Positions 1 through 6,960 of a stretch of DNA of 9,373 nt are shown piece after piece (the first letter of the stretch is position 1; each line of letters starts with the position of its first letter). Both the position numbers and the translations under genes were made by a program. The stretch covers positions 1 to 9,373 of the forward strand of contig BOAU01000078.1 of NCBI GenBank assembly GCA_026002025.1. The letters are read 5' to 3'. The DNA comes from Spirochaetia bacterium (GTDB lineage: Bacteria > Spirochaetota > Spirochaetia > Treponematales > Breznakiellaceae). The notes below the pieces were generated by a model. The model was not told the DNA's origin, searched no databases, and saw nothing but the letters and a program-made list of their open reading frames with translations.

Positions 1-364
1 CGGCTGTTTCCGCATGAACTGCGCCGAGATGGGGACCCTCAAAAATTATCGTTTGCCCATTCTGATCATCGTTTTTAACAACCACACTCTGGGCATGGTG
101 CGCCAGTGGCAGAACTTTTTCTACGAGGGCCGTTATTCCGAGACCGACCTTTCCGCTTCTCCGGATTTTATCAAATTGGCGGATGCCTACGGCCTGCACG
201 GTTACCGCGCGGAGGACAAGGCCGGTTTTACCGAAGTCTTGAACAACGCGGGGAAAGATATCGCCGCAGGCAATGCAGCCCTTATCGAAGTTATTATCGA
301 CAGGGACGAAAAAGTCCTCCCCATGGTACCAAGCGGCAAACCCATTGATGAGCAGATTCTGTAA
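1..364 (+). CDS. ilvB: Acetolactate synthase large subunit, C-terminal fragment
   Basis: Acetohydroxyacid synthase condenses two pyruvates (or pyruvate and 2-oxobutyrate) using thiamine diphosphate, the first common step of valine, leucine and isoleucine synthesis in the cytosol. The gene enters from the left edge with its reading frame starting at base 2. The first visible residues, GCFRMN, continue the ThDP-binding motif that starts GDG and ends about 30 residues later in NN; that NN is present in VFNNHTLGMVRQWQ. The LGMVRQWQ stretch, the YxETDLSxSPDF segment and the C-terminal KVLPMVPSGKPIDE are typical of this family and separate it from other ThDP enzymes such as pyruvate oxidase. The C-terminus looks complete. 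The small regulatory subunit (ilvN), often the next gene, is not downstream; a DNA methyltransferase start overlaps the last codons instead. Family is certain; the catalytic versus anabolic subtype cannot be judged from this fragment. Confidence 0.93.
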   Translation, partial: GCFRMNCAEMGTLKNYRLPILIIVFNNHTLGMVRQWQNFFYEGRYSETDLSASPDFIKLADAYGLHGYRAEDKAGFTEVLNNAGKDIAAGNAALIEVIIDRDEKVLPMVPSGKPIDEQIL

Positions 365-1475
365 GGTGGAAGCGGCCGCCTCTGAAAATGAAGATTATCT
401 CACCCGGCAGCTCATTACCTACATCGGTAATAAGCGTTCCCTGTTGAATTTTATCGGAGGCGGAGTAAAAAAAGTTCAGGCACGGCTGAATAAAAACAAG
501 CTTTCAATGTTTGATGTATTCAGCGGTTCCGGTATTGTTGCCCGCTACTTCAAACAATTCGCAGATCTTCTGCTCGTTAATGATCTGGAAAAATATTCCA
601 CGGTTATCAATCAATGTTATCTTTCGAATCAGAATGAACTCAATATGTCGCAGTTAAAAGATTATTACGATGAATTGATAAACAAACTGAATGAAGTCGA
701 TCTCAAGCGGGGACTAATTTCTGATCTATACGCCCCCGCAGATGACAAAAACATACAGCCGGGTGAACGAATTTTCTACACCGCCCGGAACGCCAGGTAT
801 ATTGATACCGCGAGGCAATTAATTGAAAAAATTCCCGGCGCCTATCAAAAGTATTTTCTTGCCCCCCTCTTATCGGAAGCGTCGATACACGCAAATACTT
901 CCGGGGTATTCAAGGGCTTTTACAAAAACAGGGAAACTGGACTGGGCCAGTTCGGCGGAAAAAACCAGGACGCCCTGTTCAGAATAAAGGGTGATATCAA
1001 ACTGCCCTTGTCGATTTTCAGTAATTTTAATACCGATGTGATGATCTGCAGCGGCGATGCAAACAGGATCATCAACGATGTCCCCGAAGTTGACCTTGCA
1101 TACCTCGATCCGCCCTACAATCAGCATCCCTATGGTTCAAATTATTTTATGCTCAATTTGATACTGGATTACAGTTATCCTGAAAACCTGAGCAAAGTGT
1201 CGGGCATTCCTGAAAACTGGAACCGTTCGCAGTACAACAAGGGACATCAGGCGTATTCAGCATTGACAGAACTGGTGACGAACATCAAGGCAAAGTATGT
1301 TCTTGTTTCATTTAATTCTGATGGCTTCATTGGTCCAGCGGAAATGAAGGACATGTTGGAAAAAACAGGAAAAGTCGAAGTATTGGAAAAAGAATACAAT
1401 ACCTTCAGGGGCAGCAGAAATTTAAACAACCGGGAAATTCACGTAAAGGAATATTTGTACCTGCTGGAAAAGTGA
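348..1475 (+). CDS. D12-class (Dam-like) adenine-N6 DNA methyltransferase, orphan
   Basis: Predicted to move a methyl group from S-adenosylmethionine to adenine N6 in a specific DNA site. Counting from the ATG at 348 (375 residues), it shows the family's motif X TYIGNKRSLL (about 24-33), the SAM-binding motif I FDVFSGSG (55-62) and the catalytic LDPPYN motif IV (253-258), in the alpha-class order. At 375 residues it is about 100 longer than E. coli Dam, with the extra length between motifs I and IV. The ORF is open upstream to 273, but that would bury 25 residues in ilvB without family similarity, so I prefer 348; GTG at 366 is an alternative. Neither has a good ribosome binding site, so translation may be coupled to ilvB termination. 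No restriction endonuclease is adjacent. The gene is clearly more AT-rich than its neighbours (20 of 60 G+C at 601-660 against 38 of 60 at 1681-1740), suggesting horizontal acquisition. The recognition site cannot be read from the sequence. Confidence 0.9.
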   Translation: MSRFCKVEAAASENEDYLTRQLITYIGNKRSLLNFIGGGVKKVQARLNKNKLSMFDVFSGSGIVARYFKQFADLLLVNDLEKYSTVINQCYLSNQNELNMSQLKDYYDELINKLNEVDLKRGLISDLYAPADDKNIQPGERIFYTARNARYIDTARQLIEKIPGAYQKYFLAPLLSEASIHANTSGVFKGFYKNRETGLGQFGGKNQDALFRIKGDIKLPLSIFSNFNTDVMICSGDANRIINDVPEVDLAYLDPPYNQHPYGSNYFMLNLILDYSYPENLSKVSGIPENWNRSQYNKGHQAYSALTELVTNIKAKYVLVSFNSDGFIGPAEMKDMLEKTGKVEVLEKEYNTFRGSRNLNNREIHVKEYLYLLEK

Positions 1476-2302
1476 TCGCGATCTATGTTACCATCAATAT
1501 CATGAAAGCAATTTCCGAAATGACCCACGATGAAGCGGCCGGGGTCCGTTTCGTTCTGATGGATATTGACGACACCCTCACCCGTGAGGGGAAGCTCCTG
1601 GCCTCTTCATATACCGCCCTCTGGAAACTAAAAGAGGCGGGCATCAAGGTGATCCCCGTTACGGGCCGGCCCGCAGGCTGGTGCGATCTTATTGCCCGCG
1701 AATGGCCCGCCGATGGGGTAGTGGGGGAGAACGGCGCTTTGGTTTTCTGGGAAGAACCGCAGGGAAAGGGCAGGCTCCCGGTGCTCAAAGCGGAATACCA
1801 TTCCGGGGCGATAAAAAACGATCACCCCGTCCTCGCCCGCATCAAAGAACGGGCCTGCGCCGAATTTCCCGAGCTGCGGGTCGCCAAGGATCAGTTTGCC
1901 CGGCTCTTTGATCTTGCCCTGGACTTTGCCGAAGAGGACCCGGTGCTGCCCTTAAGCGTTGCCGAACGGATCCGGGACATCGCCCTTGAGGAAGGGGCCA
2001 TGGCAAAGGTTTCTTCGATCCATATAAACATCTGGATGGGCAGATACGACAAGCTTTCCATGGCGGAGCATTTCCTTTCCCGCCGCTTTGGTTGGCAGAG
2101 CGGCGCGGGGGATCGGGAAGTGGTTTTTGCCGGGGACTCTCCTAATGACGAACCCATGTTTGCCCGCTTCCCCCTGGCCTGCGCTGTCGCCAATGTCCGT
2201 CGTTACGGGGGCCTTATCAAACAGCTCCCCGCCTTCGTGGCATCCAAAGAATGCGGTGACGGCTTCGCGGAGATCGCGGAAACCATATTGGCGAAACGGT
2301 AA
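1472..2302 (+). CDS. HAD-IIB family hydrolase (Cof / sugar-phosphatase type)
   Basis: A haloacid-dehalogenase-superfamily phosphatase of the IIB cap class, cytosolic and Mg-dependent. Motif I is MDIDDTLT, with nucleophile Asp31 and general acid Asp33 when counted from GTG 1472. Motif II is the Thr of VTGRP (residue 64), the motif III Lys is probably Lys194, and motif IV is FAGDSPNDEPMF (about 219-230). The GENGA segment (85-89) and the cap between motifs II and III fit Cof-like, sucrose-phosphatase and mannosyl-3-phosphoglycerate-phosphatase relatives, so a sugar phosphate is a likely substrate, but the exact one is not readable. The GTG start gives a 4-base overlap (GTGA) with the methyltransferase. 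The first 20 or so residues precede the conserved fold, so ATG 1502 or ATG 1520 are real alternatives; none has a clear ribosome binding site. High G+C compared with the gene before it. The next gene follows after a few bases. Confidence 0.85.
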   Translation: MIAIYVTINIMKAISEMTHDEAAGVRFVLMDIDDTLTREGKLLASSYTALWKLKEAGIKVIPVTGRPAGWCDLIAREWPADGVVGENGALVFWEEPQGKGRLPVLKAEYHSGAIKNDHPVLARIKERACAEFPELRVAKDQFARLFDLALDFAEEDPVLPLSVAERIRDIALEEGAMAKVSSIHINIWMGRYDKLSMAEHFLSRRFGWQSGAGDREVVFAGDSPNDEPMFARFPLACAVANVRRYGGLIKQLPAFVASKECGDGFAEIAETILAKR

Positions 2303-2310
2303 ATTTGTTA

Positions 2311-2997
2311 ATGAAAAAGACTGAATCCCGCCGCCTTCCCCATGGTATTCTCCTCCTCTACGAAGACCGGGACCTTCTTGTCATCGACAAGCCCGCAGGA
2401 CTTCTCTCCATCGCAAGCGGAACCGAGCGGGACAAAACCGCCTACTGGATTCTCGCGGGTTATCTCAGCAAAAAAGGCGAGAAGCGGCGGCCTGCGGCGG
2501 TGCACCGGCTGGACCGGGACACTTCGGGGGTGATGGTTTTTGCCAAGTCTGAAATGGTCAAGAAAAAACTCATGGCCCATTGGGATGAAACGGTGACGCA
2601 GCGCCGCTATGTTGCATTGGCCGAAGGTGAGTTTACTGAGAATGAGGGTGTGATTGATGCGCCTTTGGGGGAAGACGCCGGGGGCCGCATGGTGGTGAAA
2701 AAGGACGGCAAGCCTTCGGTTACCCGGTGGAAACTTCTGAAAAGTGGGAAGGGCTATTCCCTGCTCTGCCTGGAACTGGAGACCGGCAGGCGAAACCAGA
2801 TCCGGGCCCACTTAAGTTTTCTGGGACATCCCGTTGCGGGGGATATAAAATATCAGGCCCGCAGTAATCCTGCCAAGCGGCTCTGCCTCCATGCGGAGCA
2901 TATCAGCCTTCACCATCCCGCAAACGACAGGCTTATGGAATTTGATTCACCCCTGCCGGGAAGTTTTAAAAGTGTTTTTAATGCAAAGTCCCCTTGA
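2311..2997 (+). CDS. RluA-family RNA pseudouridine synthase
   Basis: Isomerises uridine to pseudouridine in ribosomal or transfer RNA. The 228-residue protein opens directly on the catalytic domain (LLLYEDRDLLVIDKPAGLL, about 14-32). It carries the diagnostic motif HRLDRDTSG at 65-73 with catalytic Asp68, followed by GVMVFAKS, then the second family motif LETGRRNQIRAHL (about 156-168) and GHPVAGD. There is no N-terminal S4 RNA-binding domain, so it resembles the short RluA/TruC-like members rather than RluC/RluD. The open frame begins at TTG 2305, but ATG 2311 two codons later is the natural start. It lies 8 bases after the HAD gene stop without an obvious ribosome binding site, which suggests coupled translation. 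The RNA target (23S rRNA, tRNA or both) cannot be assigned by eye. It ends 10 bases from the stop of the opposing operon. Confidence 0.92.
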   Translation: MKKTESRRLPHGILLLYEDRDLLVIDKPAGLLSIASGTERDKTAYWILAGYLSKKGEKRRPAAVHRLDRDTSGVMVFAKSEMVKKKLMAHWDETVTQRRYVALAEGEFTENEGVIDAPLGEDAGGRMVVKKDGKPSVTRWKLLKSGKGYSLLCLELETGRRNQIRAHLSFLGHPVAGDIKYQARSNPAKRLCLHAEHISLHHPANDRLMEFDSPLPGSFKSVFNAKSP

Positions 2998-3007
2998 CTC
3001 ATGCCCC

Positions 3008-5020
3008 TTATGTCCCGAAGATGGTTCCCATACGGTAATCGCGCCATACACGCTCAAACCAAATGTCTGAATCAGGAATGGGGTGAACCGGGCGATCGGT
3101 GTTTGTGATTGTGTCTGTTTCCCTGTCATAGCGGGAAAGTAGTACCCTTTCTGCAAAGATAGTATCGGTTTCGATTGTGGTTTTTAAGGTTCCTTTATTA
3201 ACAGTGTCCAGTATCATGTATGAGCCCCGGCTCTTTCCTCCCCGGTTTATATAATAGAGGATGGCCTCGTGTAACAGACGGCTGAGGATGAGGGTCTCCT
3301 TTAAGCAGAATAGGGATGCCGGGTTTTCTGTGAAGAAAACTGTCGCCTGTGCTGCCCCGGCGCTTGCGGATGAATCTGCGGCTTTTTTCGCGATTGCGTT
3401 CAGTGCCATGATCCCTTCGCTTATCGTCTGCCGGGCTCTGAGGAAGGCGGCGCCGGAGGTGTTTATGCTTTGAATATCACGGAGTACGCCAGCGGCGTCC
3501 CTGATCCGTATCCTTTCACATTCCTTTTCAAATTGTGCGAGTTCAGTTTTTGCCTGAAGCAGTATACCATCAATATCATCAAAGTAGTTGTCATCTTTCA
3601 GGCAGTGTCCGGCTATGTAAGAGGCGGCCCGCAGGCCGCCGACCTGGCCGGCATTGAGGGCGCTGCCCCCGGGACGTTTGACCCCGTGGGTCCCGGCACA
3701 TTCCCCCGCGGCAAAGAGGTGCTGCAGCGACGTTTCCCACCAGATGTTGACCGCCGCCCCGCCATTATGATGCTGGGGCAGTACATCGATCTCAAGATAT
3801 TCCTTTGCCAGATCAATACCGTGGGACTTGTAGAGTTCATACGCCTGGGGGTTTAATTGCAACAGCCGGTCAATGGGCAGCGCGCCTGAGGCATTGGACT
3901 GGGAAAGATACTCCTTTGCGGCGGCGTCAATATGCTGTATATCAAAGGCGCCGATAGTACCGTTGCCGACAGGGTTGTGCATGAAGTCAAGGTAGATCCG
4001 CTTTCCCTTGAGGTGTTTTTCAATATAAATCGCATAGTCAATCAGGGATGATCCCTCACCGCTTATTTTGGCGGGATCAAAGGGCCATTGGTAACCTTTG
4101 CGGAAAACCGCGGCGCCGAGTTTTTCAATGGTTGAAAAATAACCGCAGAGGAATTCTTCTTCAACACCGTTATTGTCAACGGCCACATACCGGGGGATGA
4201 CCTGCTGATAGCTCCCCGACAGGTTCCAGCGGAACGCAATCGATCCGATGCCGTATTGCCATTCGGTGATATTGGCAAACAGGACTCCCTCCTGCGCCAG
4301 CACCCCGGACGCGCCGAAATGACCGATGGGGTATACCGTATCACGGTAGAGTCCTGCGGGACCGCCTGCGGCGAATATGATGTTTTTTGCAAGATAGAGG
4401 GTAAACCTGGTTTCTCCGGTACTGTTGCCCCCTGTACCGCTGTTTTCCGTGTCAAGGCATAAAACACCATACACCCGTCCCGCCCTTGTATCGGTCAGCA
4501 ATTTGACAACACGGGTCTTGTCGATGATCCTGATACCCCGGCGCTCCGCTTCCTTTTCAAGCTGCTCGGTCATGTGCCGGGACGTATAGGGGCCGGTGGA
4601 GGAGGCCCGCTGTAAGGGGTCGTGATCGGTTTTATAGCCGGGGTACTCACCGTAGGTGTTGTGGGGAAACGCCACGCCGATGCTCACCAGATGAAAGAAT
4701 TCCCCCAGTGAATGGGCGGCTTCGCAGAGGGCGATATCCCCGTCCATGGAGCCCCCCGAAAAGAGGGTCTCCGCAACAGCACGGGGGGAATCAGGGGCGT
4801 CTCCCGCGCAGGCCGTCTTGTAGTAGGTCTGCTTGTCCGATCCCGTGTTCCGGGAGGTCCCCGCCGGACGGTCTTCCGTCAGGATCGCGAAGTTGGTAAC
4901 ACCCTTGTCGTATAAATGCACCGCCGCGTTAAACCCCGCTGCCCCGGTTCCGACGATGAGCACGTCAAATACATTTTCCGGCGCAAAAAGTTTTTTTCCG
5001 AGAAAGCTGGTATCACTCAT
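3008..5020 (-). CDS. Fumarate-reductase/succinate-dehydrogenase-type FAD flavoprotein
   Basis: A 670-residue FAD-dependent oxidoreductase of the FAD_binding_2 superfamily, last gene of the leftward operon. The Rossmann dinucleotide motif is VLIVGTGAAGFNAA (about 20-33), with the second FAD-contact segment GTSRNTG near 54-60. A substrate-domain histidine pair lies in LPQHHNGGAAVN (His417/418). FAD-closing LFAAGECAGTHGVKRPGG follows (435-452), then a helical C-terminal domain with SRGSYM (597-602), matching the SRGAH of succinate dehydrogenase flavoproteins. The histidine that binds FAD covalently in SdhA/FrdA is not evident at the corresponding place, so FAD is probably non-covalent. There is no signal peptide and no iron-sulfur or membrane-anchor gene beside it, so a respiratory complex is unlikely. 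Its ATG overlaps the stop of the OYE-like gene (ATGA) and lacks a ribosome binding site, implying coupled synthesis and perhaps a complex. The substrate is unknown; oxidation or reduction of a C=C bond is the family's chemistry. Confidence 0.85.
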   Translation of the reverse strand: MSDTSFLGKKLFAPENVFDVLIVGTGAAGFNAAVHLYDKGVTNFAILTEDRPAGTSRNTGSDKQTYYKTACAGDAPDSPRAVAETLFSGGSMDGDIALCEAAHSLGEFFHLVSIGVAFPHNTYGEYPGYKTDHDPLQRASSTGPYTSRHMTEQLEKEAERRGIRIIDKTRVVKLLTDTRAGRVYGVLCLDTENSGTGGNSTGETRFTLYLAKNIIFAAGGPAGLYRDTVYPIGHFGASGVLAQEGVLFANITEWQYGIGSIAFRWNLSGSYQQVIPRYVAVDNNGVEEEFLCGYFSTIEKLGAAVFRKGYQWPFDPAKISGEGSSLIDYAIYIEKHLKGKRIYLDFMHNPVGNGTIGAFDIQHIDAAAKEYLSQSNASGALPIDRLLQLNPQAYELYKSHGIDLAKEYLEIDVLPQHHNGGAAVNIWWETSLQHLFAAGECAGTHGVKRPGGSALNAGQVGGLRAASYIAGHCLKDDNYFDDIDGILLQAKTELAQFEKECERIRIRDAAGVLRDIQSINTSGAAFLRARQTISEGIMALNAIAKKAADSSASAGAAQATVFFTENPASLFCLKETLILSRLLHEAILYYINRGGKSRGSYMILDTVNKGTLKTTIETDTIFAERVLLSRYDRETDTITNTDRPVHPIPDSDIWFERVWRDYRMGTIFGT

Positions 5021-6177
5021 TTCAGGTGTTTGATTTCTTCTTTATAATAATCGTTATACACGATACAGCCGTCATTGTGCTGGGCGATCATCAGGCGGGT
5101 ACAGCCCGAACAGAGCAGACACCAGTTTACCTTTTCTCCGTTTTGTATCTTTTTTGGAGTGAGGGGGTCCGCGAATATCTGCCTGCCGAAGCCGCAGAGG
5201 TCCGTGTAACCCTTGGTCAGCATCTCTTCCATCACCGCAAGGGAACCCTCCCTGTGGCTGCTGTAGGCCGAACCGATAACTTTTAAATTCAGCTTTTCTT
5301 TTTGTACCAGTTCTTTTACCGTCCTGGTGTAACGCAGGTGGTGGAGGGCCAGATACTTTGACGGTTCGGTGGGCCTCGTGATCGCTCCGGTCAGCGCGGG
5401 TATTCCTGCGGACACATTCACATAATCCATGCCCAGGGTGTTCATCAGGCGGACAACATCGAGCATCTCACCGAGATCTTCAATGATCTCATCGGGACCG
5501 GATACGCCGCAGCCGCCCCGTATGCCCTCAAAGAACGAAAGCCGTGAGCCGATGATGAAGTCCTTTGATTTGAGCAGTGCTTTTAATTCGCCTGTTCCTT
5601 CCCGCATAAGCCGGGTGCGGTTTTCAAAACTGCCCCCCCATTTGTCGCTCCGTATGTTGCAGGGACGGAGCAGTTCCGCGCCCAGATAGCCGTGGCATAA
5701 CTTAAAGTCAATGCCGTCCGCCCCGGCTTCCTCCGCGAGCAATCCTGCGGCAACGAAATTGTCCTTGATGCGCTCAATCTCATCCGTAGAAAGATAACGG
5801 TACCCGTCCTTTGGTTGGGCCAGGCAGGTCTGGTCTGAAAAGCTGCCGCTTTGTTCCCCCGAATGGGTCAGCTGGAACAGGATAAGTCCTTCTTTGTTTT
5901 CTTTTTTATAGCTATCGATTAACCGTTTAAAGCCCTCAAGGTTTTTCTTGTTGAGAATAAGCCCGTTGACCCGCGCAATGGATGTGTCGGTTACGGAGAT
6001 CGCCTCTACCACCAACGCGCCCCAATTACCGCGGGCCAGTTCCCGGTAGCGATTCAGGGTGCGTTCCGAGGGGATTCCCCCTGCTTTCCCGTCATTCCCT
6101 TCCATGCCCTGGGCAACGAAACGGTTGGGAATGATCCTGTTCCTGATTTTGAGTGGTTGAAATAAAAGAGTGTTCAT
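5017..6177 (-). CDS. Old-Yellow-Enzyme-type NADH:flavin oxidoreductase with Fe-S cysteine motif, single domain
   Basis: A 386-residue FMN TIM-barrel protein of the OYE-like family. Visible family features are FQPLKIRNRIIPNRF (6-20), FQLTHSGEQSG (101-111), the active-site region KLCHGYLGAELL (159-170) followed by RSDKWGGSFENRTRL (176-190), and VIGSAYS with GFGRQIFADP near the end (300-338). Cysteines 353, 356, 359 and 371 (CxxCxxC, 11 residues, C) match the 4Fe-4S site of 2,4-dienoyl-CoA-reductase and trimethylamine-dehydrogenase relatives. Those relatives run on for roughly 250-300 more residues as a FAD/NAD(P)H domain, whereas this protein stops 15 residues after the last cysteine. The common HGAHGYLL motif reads KLCHGYL here, a recognisable sub-branch in which the first His is replaced. 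A ribosome binding site (TAAGGAA) precedes the ATG. The next gene, a FAD flavoprotein, overlaps it by 4 bases and could be its electron partner. Substrate unknown. Confidence 0.88.
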   Translation of the reverse strand: MNTLLFQPLKIRNRIIPNRFVAQGMEGNDGKAGGIPSERTLNRYRELARGNWGALVVEAISVTDTSIARVNGLILNKKNLEGFKRLIDSYKKENKEGLILFQLTHSGEQSGSFSDQTCLAQPKDGYRYLSTDEIERIKDNFVAAGLLAEEAGADGIDFKLCHGYLGAELLRPCNIRSDKWGGSFENRTRLMREGTGELKALLKSKDFIIGSRLSFFEGIRGGCGVSGPDEIIEDLGEMLDVVRLMNTLGMDYVNVSAGIPALTGAITRPTEPSKYLALHHLRYTRTVKELVQKEKLNLKVIGSAYSSHREGSLAVMEEMLTKGYTDLCGFGRQIFADPLTPKKIQNGEKVNWCLLCSGCTRLMIAQHNDGCIVYNDYYKEEIKHLK

Positions 6178-6186
6178 TGTTATTCC

Positions 6187-6945
6187 TTATAAACGTTTGA
6201 TATGAAAGCCGCCGTCAACATCAATATAGTTTCCGGTGGTATATAAGAATTCGTCCCCTGCAAAGACGGAAACCGCATTCGCCACATCTTCGGGTGTGCC
6301 CCAACGCCGGATAGGGAAGGTCCCCTGCTCTATGAGGGCATCGTACTTTTTCTGCACCCTGCGGGTCATGTCGGTAGAAATGACACCGGGCCTGATCTCA
6401 TGAACGAAAATCCCCTCACCGGCAAGCCGGTCCGCATAGAGCAGGGTGAGCATGGCAACGCTCGCCTTGGATACGCAGTATTCCCCACGGTTTATCGATG
6501 ATACCTCCGCGGAACAGGAGGAAATATTGATGATGGTGCCCCGCTTCTTTCCGCACAAATCCTGTTTCAGCATCTGCTTCGCCACCGCCTGGGTAAGGAA
6601 CATGGTGCCCCGTGCGTTGATTCCCATGACCTGATCGAAACTCTCCTCGGTCATGTCCAAAAGGTCCGCCCGGTTTTTTGGGGCGACACCCGCGTTGTTG
6701 ACCAGGACATGGACCGCGCCGAAACGGTTCAGTGTTTCGTTCAGTATCCGTTCCCGGTCCCTTGCAACGCTGATGTCTCCCTGGACGTAGAGGTACTCCT
6801 TGCCGCCGATATCATCAAAGGTGTCGTCTGCCGTTAAAGGACTGACACCGTTAATCACCACGTTGAAGCCGTCTTTTGCAAGCCGGACCGCGATGCCCCG
6901 TCCTATGCCCCGCCTGCCGCCGCTTATGATCGCTGTTTTTTTCAT
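6187..6945 (-). CDS. Short-chain dehydrogenase/reductase (SDR), FabG-like
   Basis: A 252-residue classical SDR that oxidises an alcohol or reduces a ketone with NAD(P)H. The cofactor glycine motif reads SGGRRGIGRG (8-17), with Gly where most classical members have Thr. Asp57 in GDIS, NNAG (83-86), Asn110 and the catalytic Ser (142 or 143) are present. Tyr156 and Lys160 form the YCVSK motif, and PGVISTDMT (186-194) and DVDGG close the fold. The Asn-Ser-Tyr-Lys active site is therefore intact. Arg11 and Arg12 beside the glycine loop hint at NADPH preference, but this is not decisive. It lies 9 bases before the OYE-like gene and 15 bases after the LacI regulator, inside the redox operon. It is preceded by a purine-rich ribosome binding site (AGGAAGG). 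Such proteins are often annotated 3-oxoacyl-ACP reductase, but the operon context argues against fatty acid synthesis and for a small-molecule alcohol or ketone. Confidence 0.92.
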   Translation of the reverse strand: MKKTAIISGGRRGIGRGIAVRLAKDGFNVVINGVSPLTADDTFDDIGGKEYLYVQGDISVARDRERILNETLNRFGAVHVLVNNAGVAPKNRADLLDMTEESFDQVMGINARGTMFLTQAVAKQMLKQDLCGKKRGTIINISSCSAEVSSINRGEYCVSKASVAMLTLLYADRLAGEGIFVHEIRPGVISTDMTRRVQKKYDALIEQGTFPIRRWGTPEDVANAVSVFAGDEFLYTTGNYIDVDGGFHIKRL

Positions 6946-6960
6946 TATGCCGCCGCCTTC

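Noticed and set aside
273..347. Upstream extension of the methyltransferase to the ATG at 273
   Set aside because: The extra 25 residues are an out-of-frame reading of conserved ilvB sequence and precede the methyltransferase motif X by an unneeded tail.
348..2302. A complete restriction-modification system
   Set aside because: The gene after the methyltransferase is a HAD phosphatase with all four motifs, not an endonuclease.
2308..2811. A 167-codon open frame antisense to the pseudouridine synthase
   Set aside because: It lies wholly over a gene with clear RluA motifs, shows no domain, and is a frame shadow of GC-rich coding sequence.
2960..3007. A hairpin terminator between the convergent genes (AGTC/GACT arms read on the minus strand)
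   Set aside because: Only about four pairs, weak, and not followed by a T-run on either strand.
3008..5020. A true succinate dehydrogenase or L-aspartate oxidase
   Set aside because: The covalent-FAD histidine is not evident, no SdhB/C/D or NadA/NadC genes are adjacent, and the context is a LacI-regulated operon.
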